NCBI GenBank assembly: GCA_002433065.1
Contig: DJHK01000023.1
Location: 1 to 49,987, forward strand
DNA length: 49,987 nt
Direction of reading: 5' to 3'
DNA from: Chloroflexi bacterium UBA6622
Lineage (GTDB): Bacteria > Chloroflexota > UBA11872
Part shown: positions 41,998 through 49,533 of the stretch, one piece after another
How the letters are laid out: every line of letters starts with the position of its first letter
Numbering within the stretch: the stretch's first letter is position 1
Position numbers and translations under genes: made by a program
The notes under the pieces: generated by a model
Database searches by the model: none
The model's input: the letters and a program-made list of their open reading frames with translations, nothing else
Told to the model about the DNA's origin: nothing

Positions 41998-43140
41998 TTA
42001 CGGATTGAGCCCTGCATCGTGTCGACGGCCATAGGGGCTGGGACCAGCTTCTTTTGAGGGGCTCTCCACGACATGTTCCATTAATCGGTCGATATCGAAC
42101 TCGATACCAAGGCCAGGGCGATTGCCGAGTTCCAAGAAACCGTCTGCGAGCGTGATGTTGATATCGAAAAGTGCGTCGTGCCCTGCAGCCAGAACTTCCA
42201 GCATCGTGTGGTTTGGCATGGCCGCGGCCACATGCGCGAATAAACTTCCGGGGCTGTTCATTCCGGAGACCGGTCGCTCAACCCCATAAGCCATATCGCC
42301 AACGATGATTGAACCAGTGAGGCCGGCAGTTCCGGTCCCGACTTGCACAACATCGACGGCCCGCTCATCAAGTAATGAGCAGAACTCCCCGGGGTTCTGA
42401 AGGTTTTCCCCGCTTGCAACGGATGCTCGAACAGCTTGGGAGATCTGTCGAAGGCCAGACGAATCCCAGCGACGAGCTGGTTCCTCGATCCATGTCAGAT
42501 CGAAGTTATCCTCGATCGTGTGGACATGCCGGATCGCTTGTTTGGGTGTCAAATGCTCGTTTACATCAAGCATGAGCATGACGGGTTTCCCGGATGTGGC
42601 TAAAGCTCTTTGCATGATTTCGATCCGGCGTAGATCATCGTCGAGGTTTGCCCCTCCTTTGAGTTTGCCTGCTGATACCCCTTGGGAGGCCATGTGTTCG
42701 TAATAGCTCTGTAATTGTTCATCGCTCAATGGCATGTCGAGGCCACTGGCGTAGGCTCGAACTCTTGGTTCTGCAGCACCCAAGGTCTTCCACAGTGGTT
42801 CCTCGTTTGCTTTTGCTTTCAAGTCCCACAGCGCCATATCGAGGACAGATATTCCAGCAGCTATGGGTCCTACAACGCCAACCTTAAATGCGGCGTCGGT
42901 CATCATTTTCCACAGACCTCGAACACCTCGTGGATCTCGCCCCACTAGAACTTGGGTGAGGGCTTCGATGTGTGGGCGGGCGGCTGGCGTGCCGAGGCCG
43001 ATGCCCGTCAGCTCGGTGTTTGTGTCCAAATAGACGACCAATGCAGCATGGCGTTTCCTGCCCTTGGGGGTATTAACATCGCCTAGTAATCGAGAGGTGT
43101 CATGCTCGTATAACAGTGAACGTACGCCGGTAACTTGCAT
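41998..43140 (-). CDS. enolase-superfamily enzyme, mandelate racemase/muconate lactonizing type
   Basis: A 380-residue barrel enzyme that abstracts a proton next to a carboxylate. Visible residues: base motif K159-x-K161 (AGKLKGG), metal ligands D192 (LDVNE), E219/E220 (WIEEP) and E245 (SGENL). The capping N-terminal domain spans 1-130. A clear His-Asp dyad as in mandelate racemase is not seen (the late region reads VSGMNSPGSLFAHVAAAMPN), so a dehydratase or cycloisomerase that uses the KxK lysine is more likely. It is first in the operon with the molybdenum hydroxylase and SDR, which fits sugar-acid dehydration or an aromatic-acid route. ATG start with no clear ribosome site. Confidence 0.9.
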   Translation of the reverse strand: MQVTGVRSLLYEHDTSRLLGDVNTPKGRKRHAALVVYLDTNTELTGIGLGTPAARPHIEALTQVLVGRDPRGVRGLWKMMTDAAFKVGVVGPIAAGISVLDMALWDLKAKANEEPLWKTLGAAEPRVRAYASGLDMPLSDEQLQSYYEHMASQGVSAGKLKGGANLDDDLRRIEIMQRALATSGKPVMLMLDVNEHLTPKQAIRHVHTIEDNFDLTWIEEPARRWDSSGLRQISQAVRASVASGENLQNPGEFCSLLDERAVDVVQVGTGTAGLTGSIIVGDMAYGVERPVSGMNSPGSLFAHVAAAMPNHTMLEVLAAGHDALFDINITLADGFLELGNRPGLGIEFDIDRLMEHVVESPSKEAGPSPYGRRHDAGLNP

Positions 43141-43279
43141 GGGTTTTATTCGATAGAACGGTGTGAGACTAGTGTAAAGGGGGCTTGTGGCTGGTGCTCG
43201 GACCTAACGTGGTTTCACATGCCGTACATCGGTACTGGCGGATGATGTGCCGATGTTTTTGCGTCCACCCTGTTTTGAA
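43141..43279. other. intergenic region between frdD and enolase-superfamily gene
   Basis: 139 bases that end the ccm-frd chain and should carry the promoter of the enolase-hydroxylase operon. I see no T-run terminator or strong operator. Confidence 0.3.
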
Positions 43280-43636
43280 TCAGATCAACACGAGGCTTGC
43301 GGCTATTAGACCAGCTACACCGAATGCAGCGGTGTATGCGATGAAGGCTACTAGAGATGGATGAAGCGGAACGTGCATGTCAATGATGAGATGGCGGATT
43401 CGGTGTACGGCATGCATCGAAATCAGCGTAAGAACAATTGCGGTGATCACCCTGATCAACGGGAAGTTAAGGAGATCCTGAATGCCGGTAAAACTTGTTG
43501 CCTTTGCAAACCATTCCCATTCAAGGGGGCCTAAGATTCCGATGGAAAGAATCGTGATTGGCATTAGCAGCGCGGCAAGGACGCCTCCTGCTGCAAAAAG
43601 TGACCAGAAGATTGCTTCTGAAGATCTACTCGTCAT
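43280..43636 (-). CDS. frdD: fumarate reductase/succinate dehydrogenase membrane anchor FrdD
   Basis: A 118-residue anchor with three membrane helices. The start SSEAIFWSLFAAGGVLAALL and the phrase ILSIGILGPL match E. coli FrdD (SDEPVFWGLFGAGG) closely, and the length fits (119). ATG 43636 overlaps the frdC stop by four bases. With FrdC it forms the quinone site; this anchor type has no haem in E. coli. Last gene of the ccm-frd chain. Confidence 0.88.
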   Translation of the reverse strand: MTSRSSEAIFWSLFAAGGVLAALLMPITILSIGILGPLEWEWFAKATSFTGIQDLLNFPLIRVITAIVLTLISMHAVHRIRHLIIDMHVPLHPSLVAFIAYTAAFGVAGLIAASLVLI

Positions 43637-44031
43637 GTTGCGCCGACCCATGCGATCCAGCTCCCAATCACAAGTGAAACAAAAAACATCCCCATGAACT
43701 GTTGGCTAACGATGATGAATGACGGCACGCGCCGTCCGACGACACGTATCGGTGGAAGAGCCGATGGTGCTAGCAAAAAGAAGGTCACCGTGTGCCAGAG
43801 AGCAAAAGCGAGTGCAAGAAAGTGCAGGGCCACCATTAGGGGATGCCATAGGAAATTCGTGTATTCAACATATGTTGTTGCGTCCTGCCCCGCCTTGTGG
43901 AACAAAATCGCTATGAGCACAACTTCGACGAACAGGAACACGGCGCTGAGCTCTCGAAGGAAGACGCGCATGTAGGAGCCTTTTCTGGCCCACCACGTCC
44001 ATCCAAGCCGTCGGTCCAGCGGGCGGTTCAT
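43633..44031 (-). CDS. frdC: fumarate reductase/succinate dehydrogenase membrane anchor FrdC
   Basis: A 132-residue protein with three membrane helices, from ATG 44031, which overlaps the frdB stop by four bases. LGWTWWARKGSYMRVFLREL matches the FrdC opening (TSTWWKKLPFYRFYMLREG in E. coli), followed by VFLFVEVVLIAILFHKAGQ, LHFLALAFALWHTVTFFLLAP and a final helix. Length agrees with FrdC (131). It helps bind menaquinone. The frame open to 44145 lies inside frdB and is not coding. Confidence 0.9.
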   Translation of the reverse strand: MNRPLDRRLGWTWWARKGSYMRVFLRELSAVFLFVEVVLIAILFHKAGQDATTYVEYTNFLWHPLMVALHFLALAFALWHTVTFFLLAPSALPPIRVVGRRVPSFIIVSQQFMGMFFVSLVIGSWIAWVGAT

Positions 44032-44777
44032 GAGCGATCCACCCACGGTGTTAAAAGTCTCTTGTAGTAGTCCACAGCACCTTCGAGCTTCGCTTGTTGG
44101 ATAGCCCCGGCCGGGTCTACATGCTTGGGGCACACGGTAGAGCATTCACCAACGAAGGTGCACTCCCATATACCCTCGTTCTGGAACATCACATCTTGTC
44201 GTTGGTTCTTGCCCTGATCACGGGAGTCCAGGTTGTAGCGCTGGGCTAACGCTAACGCTGCGGGGCCGAGGAATTCGTCTACTCGGCCTACCACTGGACA
44301 CGCTGCATAACACAACATGCAGTTAATACACATGCTGAACTGCTTATAGCGTTCGAGTTCAGCAGGTGTTTGTGAGTATTCGGATGTCAGGTCATTCTCG
44401 TCGTCTTCTTTACGCACAATGTAGGGGCTCACATGGTCGAGTTTTTCCAGGAAGCTTGTGAGGTCGACGACTAGATCACGCTCCACCGGGAAATTGTTTA
44501 AGGGTTCAACTTTTACAGGCCCCGGGTACAGATCAGTCAGGAAAGTCGCACACGTCAATGTGGGCTCTCCATTTACCTGCATCCCGCACGATCCGCACAC
44601 ACCCATGCGGCAAGACCATCGATATGAAAGCGATCCGTCGATCTTTTCCTTGACATAATTAAGCGCGTCAAGAACAACCCAATCGTCGCGGTATGGAACT
44701 TCGTAGGTTTGATAGCCCGGGGCGTCCCAATCCGGGCGGTACCTGTAAATATCCAATTGGATCGTGGTTTCCTTCAC
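44028..44777 (-). CDS. frdB: fumarate reductase/succinate dehydrogenase iron-sulfur subunit
   Basis: A 249-residue subunit with three clusters. The [2Fe-2S] ligands are C56, C61, C64 and C76 (SCRMGVCGSCG...C). The [4Fe-4S] motif is CINCMLCYAACP and the [3Fe-4S] motif CTFVGECSTVCPKHVDP. The wording is much closer to E. coli FrdB than to SdhB. It passes electrons between FAD in FrdA and quinone in FrdCD. Overlaps frdA by four bases and frdC by four. Confidence 0.96.
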   Translation of the reverse strand: MKETTIQLDIYRYRPDWDAPGYQTYEVPYRDDWVVLDALNYVKEKIDGSLSYRWSCRMGVCGSCGMQVNGEPTLTCATFLTDLYPGPVKVEPLNNFPVERDLVVDLTSFLEKLDHVSPYIVRKEDDENDLTSEYSQTPAELERYKQFSMCINCMLCYAACPVVGRVDEFLGPAALALAQRYNLDSRDQGKNQRQDVMFQNEGIWECTFVGECSTVCPKHVDPAGAIQQAKLEGAVDYYKRLLTPWVDRS

Positions 44778-46582
44778 TGGTTACCACCATCATTTTCTTT
44801 TTGATCGGGCTTGGCCCCGTAGGTCCGTTTTCCCGGGGGCCAGTGCGTGATGGCAACGTCTGCATATTCAATGCGTGGGTCGGAATCGGTGCGAAAAGCA
44901 AGCGAGTGCTTGAGGAAATGGTCGTCGTCCCTGGTGACATAATCGGTTCGTTGGTGGGATCCCCTCGATTCAGTTCGATGGCGAGCCGAATGAGCCAGTG
45001 CTTCAGCAATGTCAATCATGCCTTCAAGCTCAAGAGCCGTGGTTAGCTCTGTGTTGTAGACGGAGCTTGTATCGTCTAGCGATACGTGGCTCATTTGCTT
45101 CCGTAAGTCACGAAGTGTGTCGCAACAGGCGGCGAGGGAAGTTTCGTCGCGGAAGATCCCGGCGCCGGCTTCCATGGCTGTTGTCAGTGCATCACGGACA
45201 TCGGCGAGGCGTTCTCCTCCTTTGGGACGGTTCTGGAGGTCGGAAATGCGAGATCGTGACTCCTCAAGCTGATGATTGATCTCAGGGGTATCGGACAGGC
45301 TGTGTTTCTGTGCGACGGTTGCGGCATGCCGACCAGCTCGTGCGCCGAACACAACCAATTCAGTTAATGAGTTGGAGCCGAGCCGGTTTGCGCCATTGAT
45401 GCTTACACAGGCGCATTCTCCTGCCGCATAGAGTCCTGGCAGAGCTGTGGCACCGTCAAGATCGGTATCTATACCACCCATCATGTAGTGGACTACGGGG
45501 CGGACGGGGATCAGGTCTTTGACGGGATCTATCCCTGCATAATTTTTAGCAAGCTCCCGTACAAAAGGTATTCGGGCGTCAATATGTCGTTCACCAAGGT
45601 GACGGACGTCGAGGTGGACGTAATCGCCATAGGGTCCTTTAAATGTGTGTCCGGCCGCCTGCTCGTGCATAAAGGCTTGTGATAGCCGGTCACGTGGACC
45701 GAGTTCCATGGTTCGGTTCTGCGGGTGTTTGGGGTCAGTCAGGGAAAGCGGGGATCCGAGATCGTAATTTTCCAGGTAGCGTCGCCCTTGATTGTTTAAG
45801 AGGATCCCGCCCTCACCTCTTGAGGCTTCCGTGATCAGGATTCCAGTGCCCGGAAGTCCGGTTGGATGATATTGCACAAACTCCATGTCTTTGAGTGGTA
45901 CACCGGCGCGATAGGCGAGGGCCATGCCATCCCCTGTCTTGATGGCGCCGTTGGTAGTGAAGGGGAATATTCGGCCTCCGCCTCCAGTGCACATGATGAC
46001 GGCGTTGGCGCGTATGGCACGAATCTCGCCTGTACGTAGCTCTATCGCCACGCAGCCCTGGCAACGGCCATCAGCGGTTAGCAGCGCCGTGGCAAACCAT
46101 TCATCATGACGCGTGATTTGTTGGAACCGTAAAGAGGTTTGGAAGAGTGTGTGGAGGACGTGAAAGCCAGTCTTGTCGGCCGCATACCACGTTCGTTCAA
46201 TTTGCATGCCACCGAACGGACGGACGGCCACTTGGCCGGAGTCTTCACGGTTCCACGGACATCCCCAATGTTCCAGTTGGATCAGTTCGCGAGGTGCTTC
46301 ATCGACAAAGTATTCGACTGCGTCCTGGTCGGCGAGCCAGTCGGATCCGCTTATTGTGTCGTAGATATGGAATTCGCGGGCGTCGTTGGGTTTAGCGACT
46401 GCGGCCATCCCGCCTTCAGCGACAACCGTATGGCTTCGCATTGGGTAGACCTTGGAAACCAACCCAATAGACAGATCAGGGTTGGTTTCGGCAACCGCGA
46501 TAGCTGCACGTAGGCCGGCGCCACCGCCACCGATGATGATGACGTCATGTCGAATTTCTTCCACGCGGTCAATTTTAGGCAT
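44774..46582 (-). CDS. frdA: fumarate reductase/succinate dehydrogenase flavoprotein subunit
   Basis: A 602-residue catalytic subunit that interconverts succinate and fumarate. FAD motif GGGGAG (18-23); H51 in RSHTVVAEGG is the covalent FAD site; HPTGLPGTGILITEASRGEGG and the Arg-rich end of the active site are present. It is the QFR (FrdA) type in the four-subunit set. Whether it runs as fumarate reductase or as succinate dehydrogenase cannot be told from sequence; in a respiring organism with no other set in view it may do the latter. Overlaps the upstream membrane protein gene by eight bases and frdB by four. Confidence 0.96.
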   Translation of the reverse strand: MPKIDRVEEIRHDVIIIGGGGAGLRAAIAVAETNPDLSIGLVSKVYPMRSHTVVAEGGMAAVAKPNDAREFHIYDTISGSDWLADQDAVEYFVDEAPRELIQLEHWGCPWNREDSGQVAVRPFGGMQIERTWYAADKTGFHVLHTLFQTSLRFQQITRHDEWFATALLTADGRCQGCVAIELRTGEIRAIRANAVIMCTGGGGRIFPFTTNGAIKTGDGMALAYRAGVPLKDMEFVQYHPTGLPGTGILITEASRGEGGILLNNQGRRYLENYDLGSPLSLTDPKHPQNRTMELGPRDRLSQAFMHEQAAGHTFKGPYGDYVHLDVRHLGERHIDARIPFVRELAKNYAGIDPVKDLIPVRPVVHYMMGGIDTDLDGATALPGLYAAGECACVSINGANRLGSNSLTELVVFGARAGRHAATVAQKHSLSDTPEINHQLEESRSRISDLQNRPKGGERLADVRDALTTAMEAGAGIFRDETSLAACCDTLRDLRKQMSHVSLDDTSSVYNTELTTALELEGMIDIAEALAHSARHRTESRGSHQRTDYVTRDDDHFLKHSLAFRTDSDPRIEYADVAITHWPPGKRTYGAKPDQKENDGGNQ

Positions 46583-47807
46583 CCGGACCTTGCGGCGCTA
46601 ATGTTTTGTTTGGATCGGCTCCATGTGCCTGACCTCGACGAAGATCTCCGATGATTTCAGGATGCTTTTCCAACAGGGTGAAGAGTTCCGTTTGCACGGC
46701 GACACGATGAGACGAGTTAGCTGGGGAGGTTCCACTGGTGCGTAGTTCGGCGAGTAAGCGATTGGCTTCGGCCAGTGGGTCTATCGAGTCGGAAACACGC
46801 CAGTTGCGTCGCCACACGATAAGGCTGAGACCAAGGATGACGGCAGCGATCGTTGCTCCAATTGCCCAGCGGTCTGTTGTAGTGGCCCGAAAAAGGCGAA
46901 TTAATCTGGGGACGGTCGTATGTTCTATCTGGACATCAAGGTTGGTTCCAGCGGCAACTTGGTCGGTCTGCCATCGCAAGACACTGGTGCCACCAAAACT
47001 GCTTTCGCCTCGAGGCTCAAGGTTCTGGACCTCTGCTTTCAATGGACCAATCTCCACAAGGAAGATGACGGTGTCAGCCGAAAGGCTGGGCTTCCAATCA
47101 AAGGCTGTAAAGCCATTGTCCAAGGCTAGCTGGTAACCAAAAATAATCGTGTTAATCCCCGGCCGGAGTCCAGAAAAAATCGCAAATCCCGGGCCACCAA
47201 TCACAATGTCATCTATTGAAAAGCCACCGATAGGCTGCAGTCCGAAAGCTCCTTCGGGGACTGCGAATCGTAGTGCGGGAGGCATGTCTTGGGCGGAAGG
47301 TGTGAACGCACGGTTGCCGGGAACAAAAACCTCTGCAATTTGGACGACCGAGGCAACGTCGGCCGACTGTGCTCGCAACAGACGAGTTAATGTTCGGAAC
47401 GATATGCCGGGGTTCTTGTCAGTTGCCGCAAACACTTCAAGATCTACGGATGTTTGTCCACCGGGTTCCAGCAGAAGGATGTCGCTGCTGTAGCGGATGC
47501 CTCCATGTTCCACGCTAACGAGGTACACGAACTCAGGCCCGGCCTCTACATGCGGGAATTCGAAAGAGCCGTCGCTGCTTGTCGATGTCTCTCTAGTAAC
47601 AAGCGCCGTTGCTTGTCGGTAGCCATCAAGGCGAATCGTGTGCGGGCCAGAGGGTGGCGTCGAGGTGGCTCCGGAAACCACTCGACCGCTGATAGTGCCA
47701 CTTGTACCAGTGCTACTTGGATCCGCGTGAACATGGGGTATAGGCAGTGTAACCATGCCTAGCACGACTATTCCGACTAGGCTGCTTACTATTCGTTGTA
47801 ACGTCAT
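46575..47807 (-). CDS. secreted-domain membrane protein with carboxypeptidase-regulatory-like fold
   Basis: A 410-residue protein. Signal peptide at 1-28 (SSLVGIVVLGMVTLPIPHVHA). A carboxypeptidase-regulatory-like beta domain follows (GTISGRVVSGATS to GQTSVDLEVFA), then a second beta-rich domain, one membrane helix near 318-336 (WAIGATIAAVILGLSLIVW) and an acidic cytoplasmic tail of about 70 residues that looks like the tail of CcmI-type proteins (LAEANRLLAELRTS). The gene starts in the stop of the CcmI-like gene and ends in the start of frdA, so it belongs to the cytochrome maturation chain. Its exact task is unknown; an accessory of cytochrome c or succinate dehydrogenase assembly is a guess from position. 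Confidence 0.7.
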   Translation of the reverse strand: MTLQRIVSSLVGIVVLGMVTLPIPHVHADPSSTGTSGTISGRVVSGATSTPPSGPHTIRLDGYRQATALVTRETSTSSDGSFEFPHVEAGPEFVYLVSVEHGGIRYSSDILLLEPGGQTSVDLEVFAATDKNPGISFRTLTRLLRAQSADVASVVQIAEVFVPGNRAFTPSAQDMPPALRFAVPEGAFGLQPIGGFSIDDIVIGGPGFAIFSGLRPGINTIIFGYQLALDNGFTAFDWKPSLSADTVIFLVEIGPLKAEVQNLEPRGESSFGGTSVLRWQTDQVAAGTNLDVQIEHTTVPRLIRLFRATTTDRWAIGATIAAVILGLSLIVWRRNWRVSDSIDPLAEANRLLAELRTSGTSPANSSHRVAVQTELFTLLEKHPEIIGDLRRGQAHGADPNKTLAPQGPDA

Positions 47808-49051
47808 TGCCAGCTGTTCCCGGCATCATCACTTCGATACACCGCGCCATTATTGCCTATGGCAAACAGGGTCCGAGGTTGAACCGGGCTGTGTCCAAGA
47901 GTGCGAATATCCCCCTTTAGGGGTAAGGCTTGCCAAGACTGCATTCCGTCGACAGATTTGAAGACACCGGCGTCCGTGGCTACGAACACGGCGCCTACAA
48001 ACTCCTGCCCGGTTGGCGACGTGAACTGATCATTAGTGTTGGGGGCGTAAATTATCGAGTAGGCCACGACCGTCGGTAACGCCCCGTTGACAAAGCCGTT
48101 TGCGCTTCGCCAGGTCTTTCCTTGGTTATAGGCGAGCACTCCTTCGTTTCGGGTAGCTACGAGTACGAACGGCGTGCCGAAATCGACGATGGCCAGGCTG
48201 GAGATCTCTTGGGGCGGCTGTGTCGACATGGTCGTCCAAGTGGTTCCGGTGTCGATGCTGAGGACAAGTCTTTCCTCGTCGGTGATCCCGGCCATGAAGC
48301 CGCTTCGATAACCCACGTCCACATGGCGAAGTGGTGGAAGATCGATAGCTTGGTTCCAGGTCTTCCCCCCGTCAGCACTTGTCCAAGCATGGTCGGTGGT
48401 AAGAATGTAAAGCCAGCTGTCTCTGGCGGTTGTCCCAAATGCGGGACCGATAACATCTGCCGGTTCCCAATTCTGTCCGCCATCCTGGCTTAGCATTGTT
48501 CCGGTTGTATGAGTCACGAGCAGGTTCTCGGGACGGTCGTTTGCGATGGACATTCCTGTCGGGTTGGTAATCCCGATGTTGCCAATTACACGCTGATCGT
48601 TGATGGCGTCGCGGGTGCCGATTGTGACAGCCACTACAATAGTGGTGAGCACAGCCATAAGAGTTAATCCTGGGCCTAACCATGCGAGTGAAGATCCGAG
48701 CGTTTTTTTCTCGACGCTGAAGGCTCTGGGTGCTGTTGAGCCGCTGGTTGTCAGCGATTTGATGATCGAATCAAGACCGGCACGAAGTTGATCACGTGCC
48801 TGAAGATGTGCCGCTGCTTCCCGTCGGATGTCCCTACTTACGACAGCAAAGTCATCGTGGCTAATGGCCCCTCGCTCCAAATCAGCTTGGAGGTCATCCA
48901 TCATGCGCAACGATCTGTCTAGTGCCACGTCCTCTTCGGGTTTCGGTGGAGAGTTTGGTTGAGGAGCCCGTCGAAGCAAGGGGGCAATGATCCAGGCTGC
49001 ACCTGCCCAGGTCGCAAGAAGAGTGATTAAGGTCAGAATAAGTCCGGTCAT
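47804..49051 (-). CDS. CcmI-like N-terminus fused to an Asp-box beta-propeller
   Basis: About 415 residues from ATG 49051. First membrane helix 3-25, then a CcmI-like helical stretch (MMDDLQADLERGAISHDDFAVV, about 50-100), second helix 125-145, then a six-repeat propeller of about 260 residues with Asp-box turns: SQDGGQNW, SADGGKTW, SIDTGTTW, NQGKTW, SVDGMQSW, SDDAGNSW. CcmI presents apocytochrome c to the haem ligase CcmF; the usual TPR domain is replaced here by a sialidase/Ycf48-type propeller. The overlap of four bases with ccmH and with the 410-residue gene fits a role in the ccm system. The frame open to 49216 lies inside ccmH and is not coding. Confidence 0.75.
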   Translation of the reverse strand: MTGLILTLITLLATWAGAAWIIAPLLRRAPQPNSPPKPEEDVALDRSLRMMDDLQADLERGAISHDDFAVVSRDIRREAAAHLQARDQLRAGLDSIIKSLTTSGSTAPRAFSVEKKTLGSSLAWLGPGLTLMAVLTTIVVAVTIGTRDAINDQRVIGNIGITNPTGMSIANDRPENLLVTHTTGTMLSQDGGQNWEPADVIGPAFGTTARDSWLYILTTDHAWTSADGGKTWNQAIDLPPLRHVDVGYRSGFMAGITDEERLVLSIDTGTTWTTMSTQPPQEISSLAIVDFGTPFVLVATRNEGVLAYNQGKTWRSANGFVNGALPTVVAYSIIYAPNTNDQFTSPTGQEFVGAVFVATDAGVFKSVDGMQSWQALPLKGDIRTLGHSPVQPRTLFAIGNNGAVYRSDDAGNSWQ

Positions 49052-49533
49052 GACGACTTGTTCGATCGTTGATGTAGTTTTTGGAGGTCTTTGACGACTT
49101 GTTCGTAGCCTGAAAGGTCGGTGCCTTTTTGTGTTCGAGCAGCGTGTTTGGATCGGGCGAACACCCATAGCAGTAATACGAGGCCAAAGCCGATGGCTAT
49201 GGGCGGGCCGATCCAAACACCAAGGGCCAGGCCTTCTCTCGGAGGATTCCGCAATACCCCTGGCCCGTAACGGTCAGCAAAAAATTGCATGATCTGGCTT
49301 TCCGAATGTCCGGCCTCCAATTTGGCCACGATGGTGTTGCGCATTTGTACGGCAAGTGCTGCATTTGACTCCCGAACTGAATGGCCTTCGCACACAGGAC
49401 AGTCAAGTTCCTCAGCGATGACCCACATGCGTTTTTGAAGTGCCAGTTCGGAGGGGGCATCGGCAAGCCCGCTGGTCGATGCAAGGACGAATAAAGCGAG
49501 ACTGACTATTCCAGTCCAGATGATTCGAGTCAT
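49048..49533 (-). CDS. ccmH: cytochrome c maturation thiol protein CcmH
   Basis: A 161-residue protein from ATG 49533, which overlaps the ccmF stop by four bases. Signal/anchor helix at 5-24, periplasmic helical domain with the redox pair C45-x-x-C48 (LDCPVCEGHSV, against LRCxxCQNxS in most), then a second helix (GPPIAIGFGLVLLLWVFA). CcmH reduces apocytochrome c before haem attachment. The protein stops after the second helix and a short tail, so it is the short form without a TPR part. Confidence 0.94.
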   Translation of the reverse strand: MTRIIWTGIVSLALFVLASTSGLADAPSELALQKRMWVIAEELDCPVCEGHSVRESNAALAVQMRNTIVAKLEAGHSESQIMQFFADRYGPGVLRNPPREGLALGVWIGPPIAIGFGLVLLLWVFARSKHAARTQKGTDLSGYEQVVKDLQKLHQRSNKSS

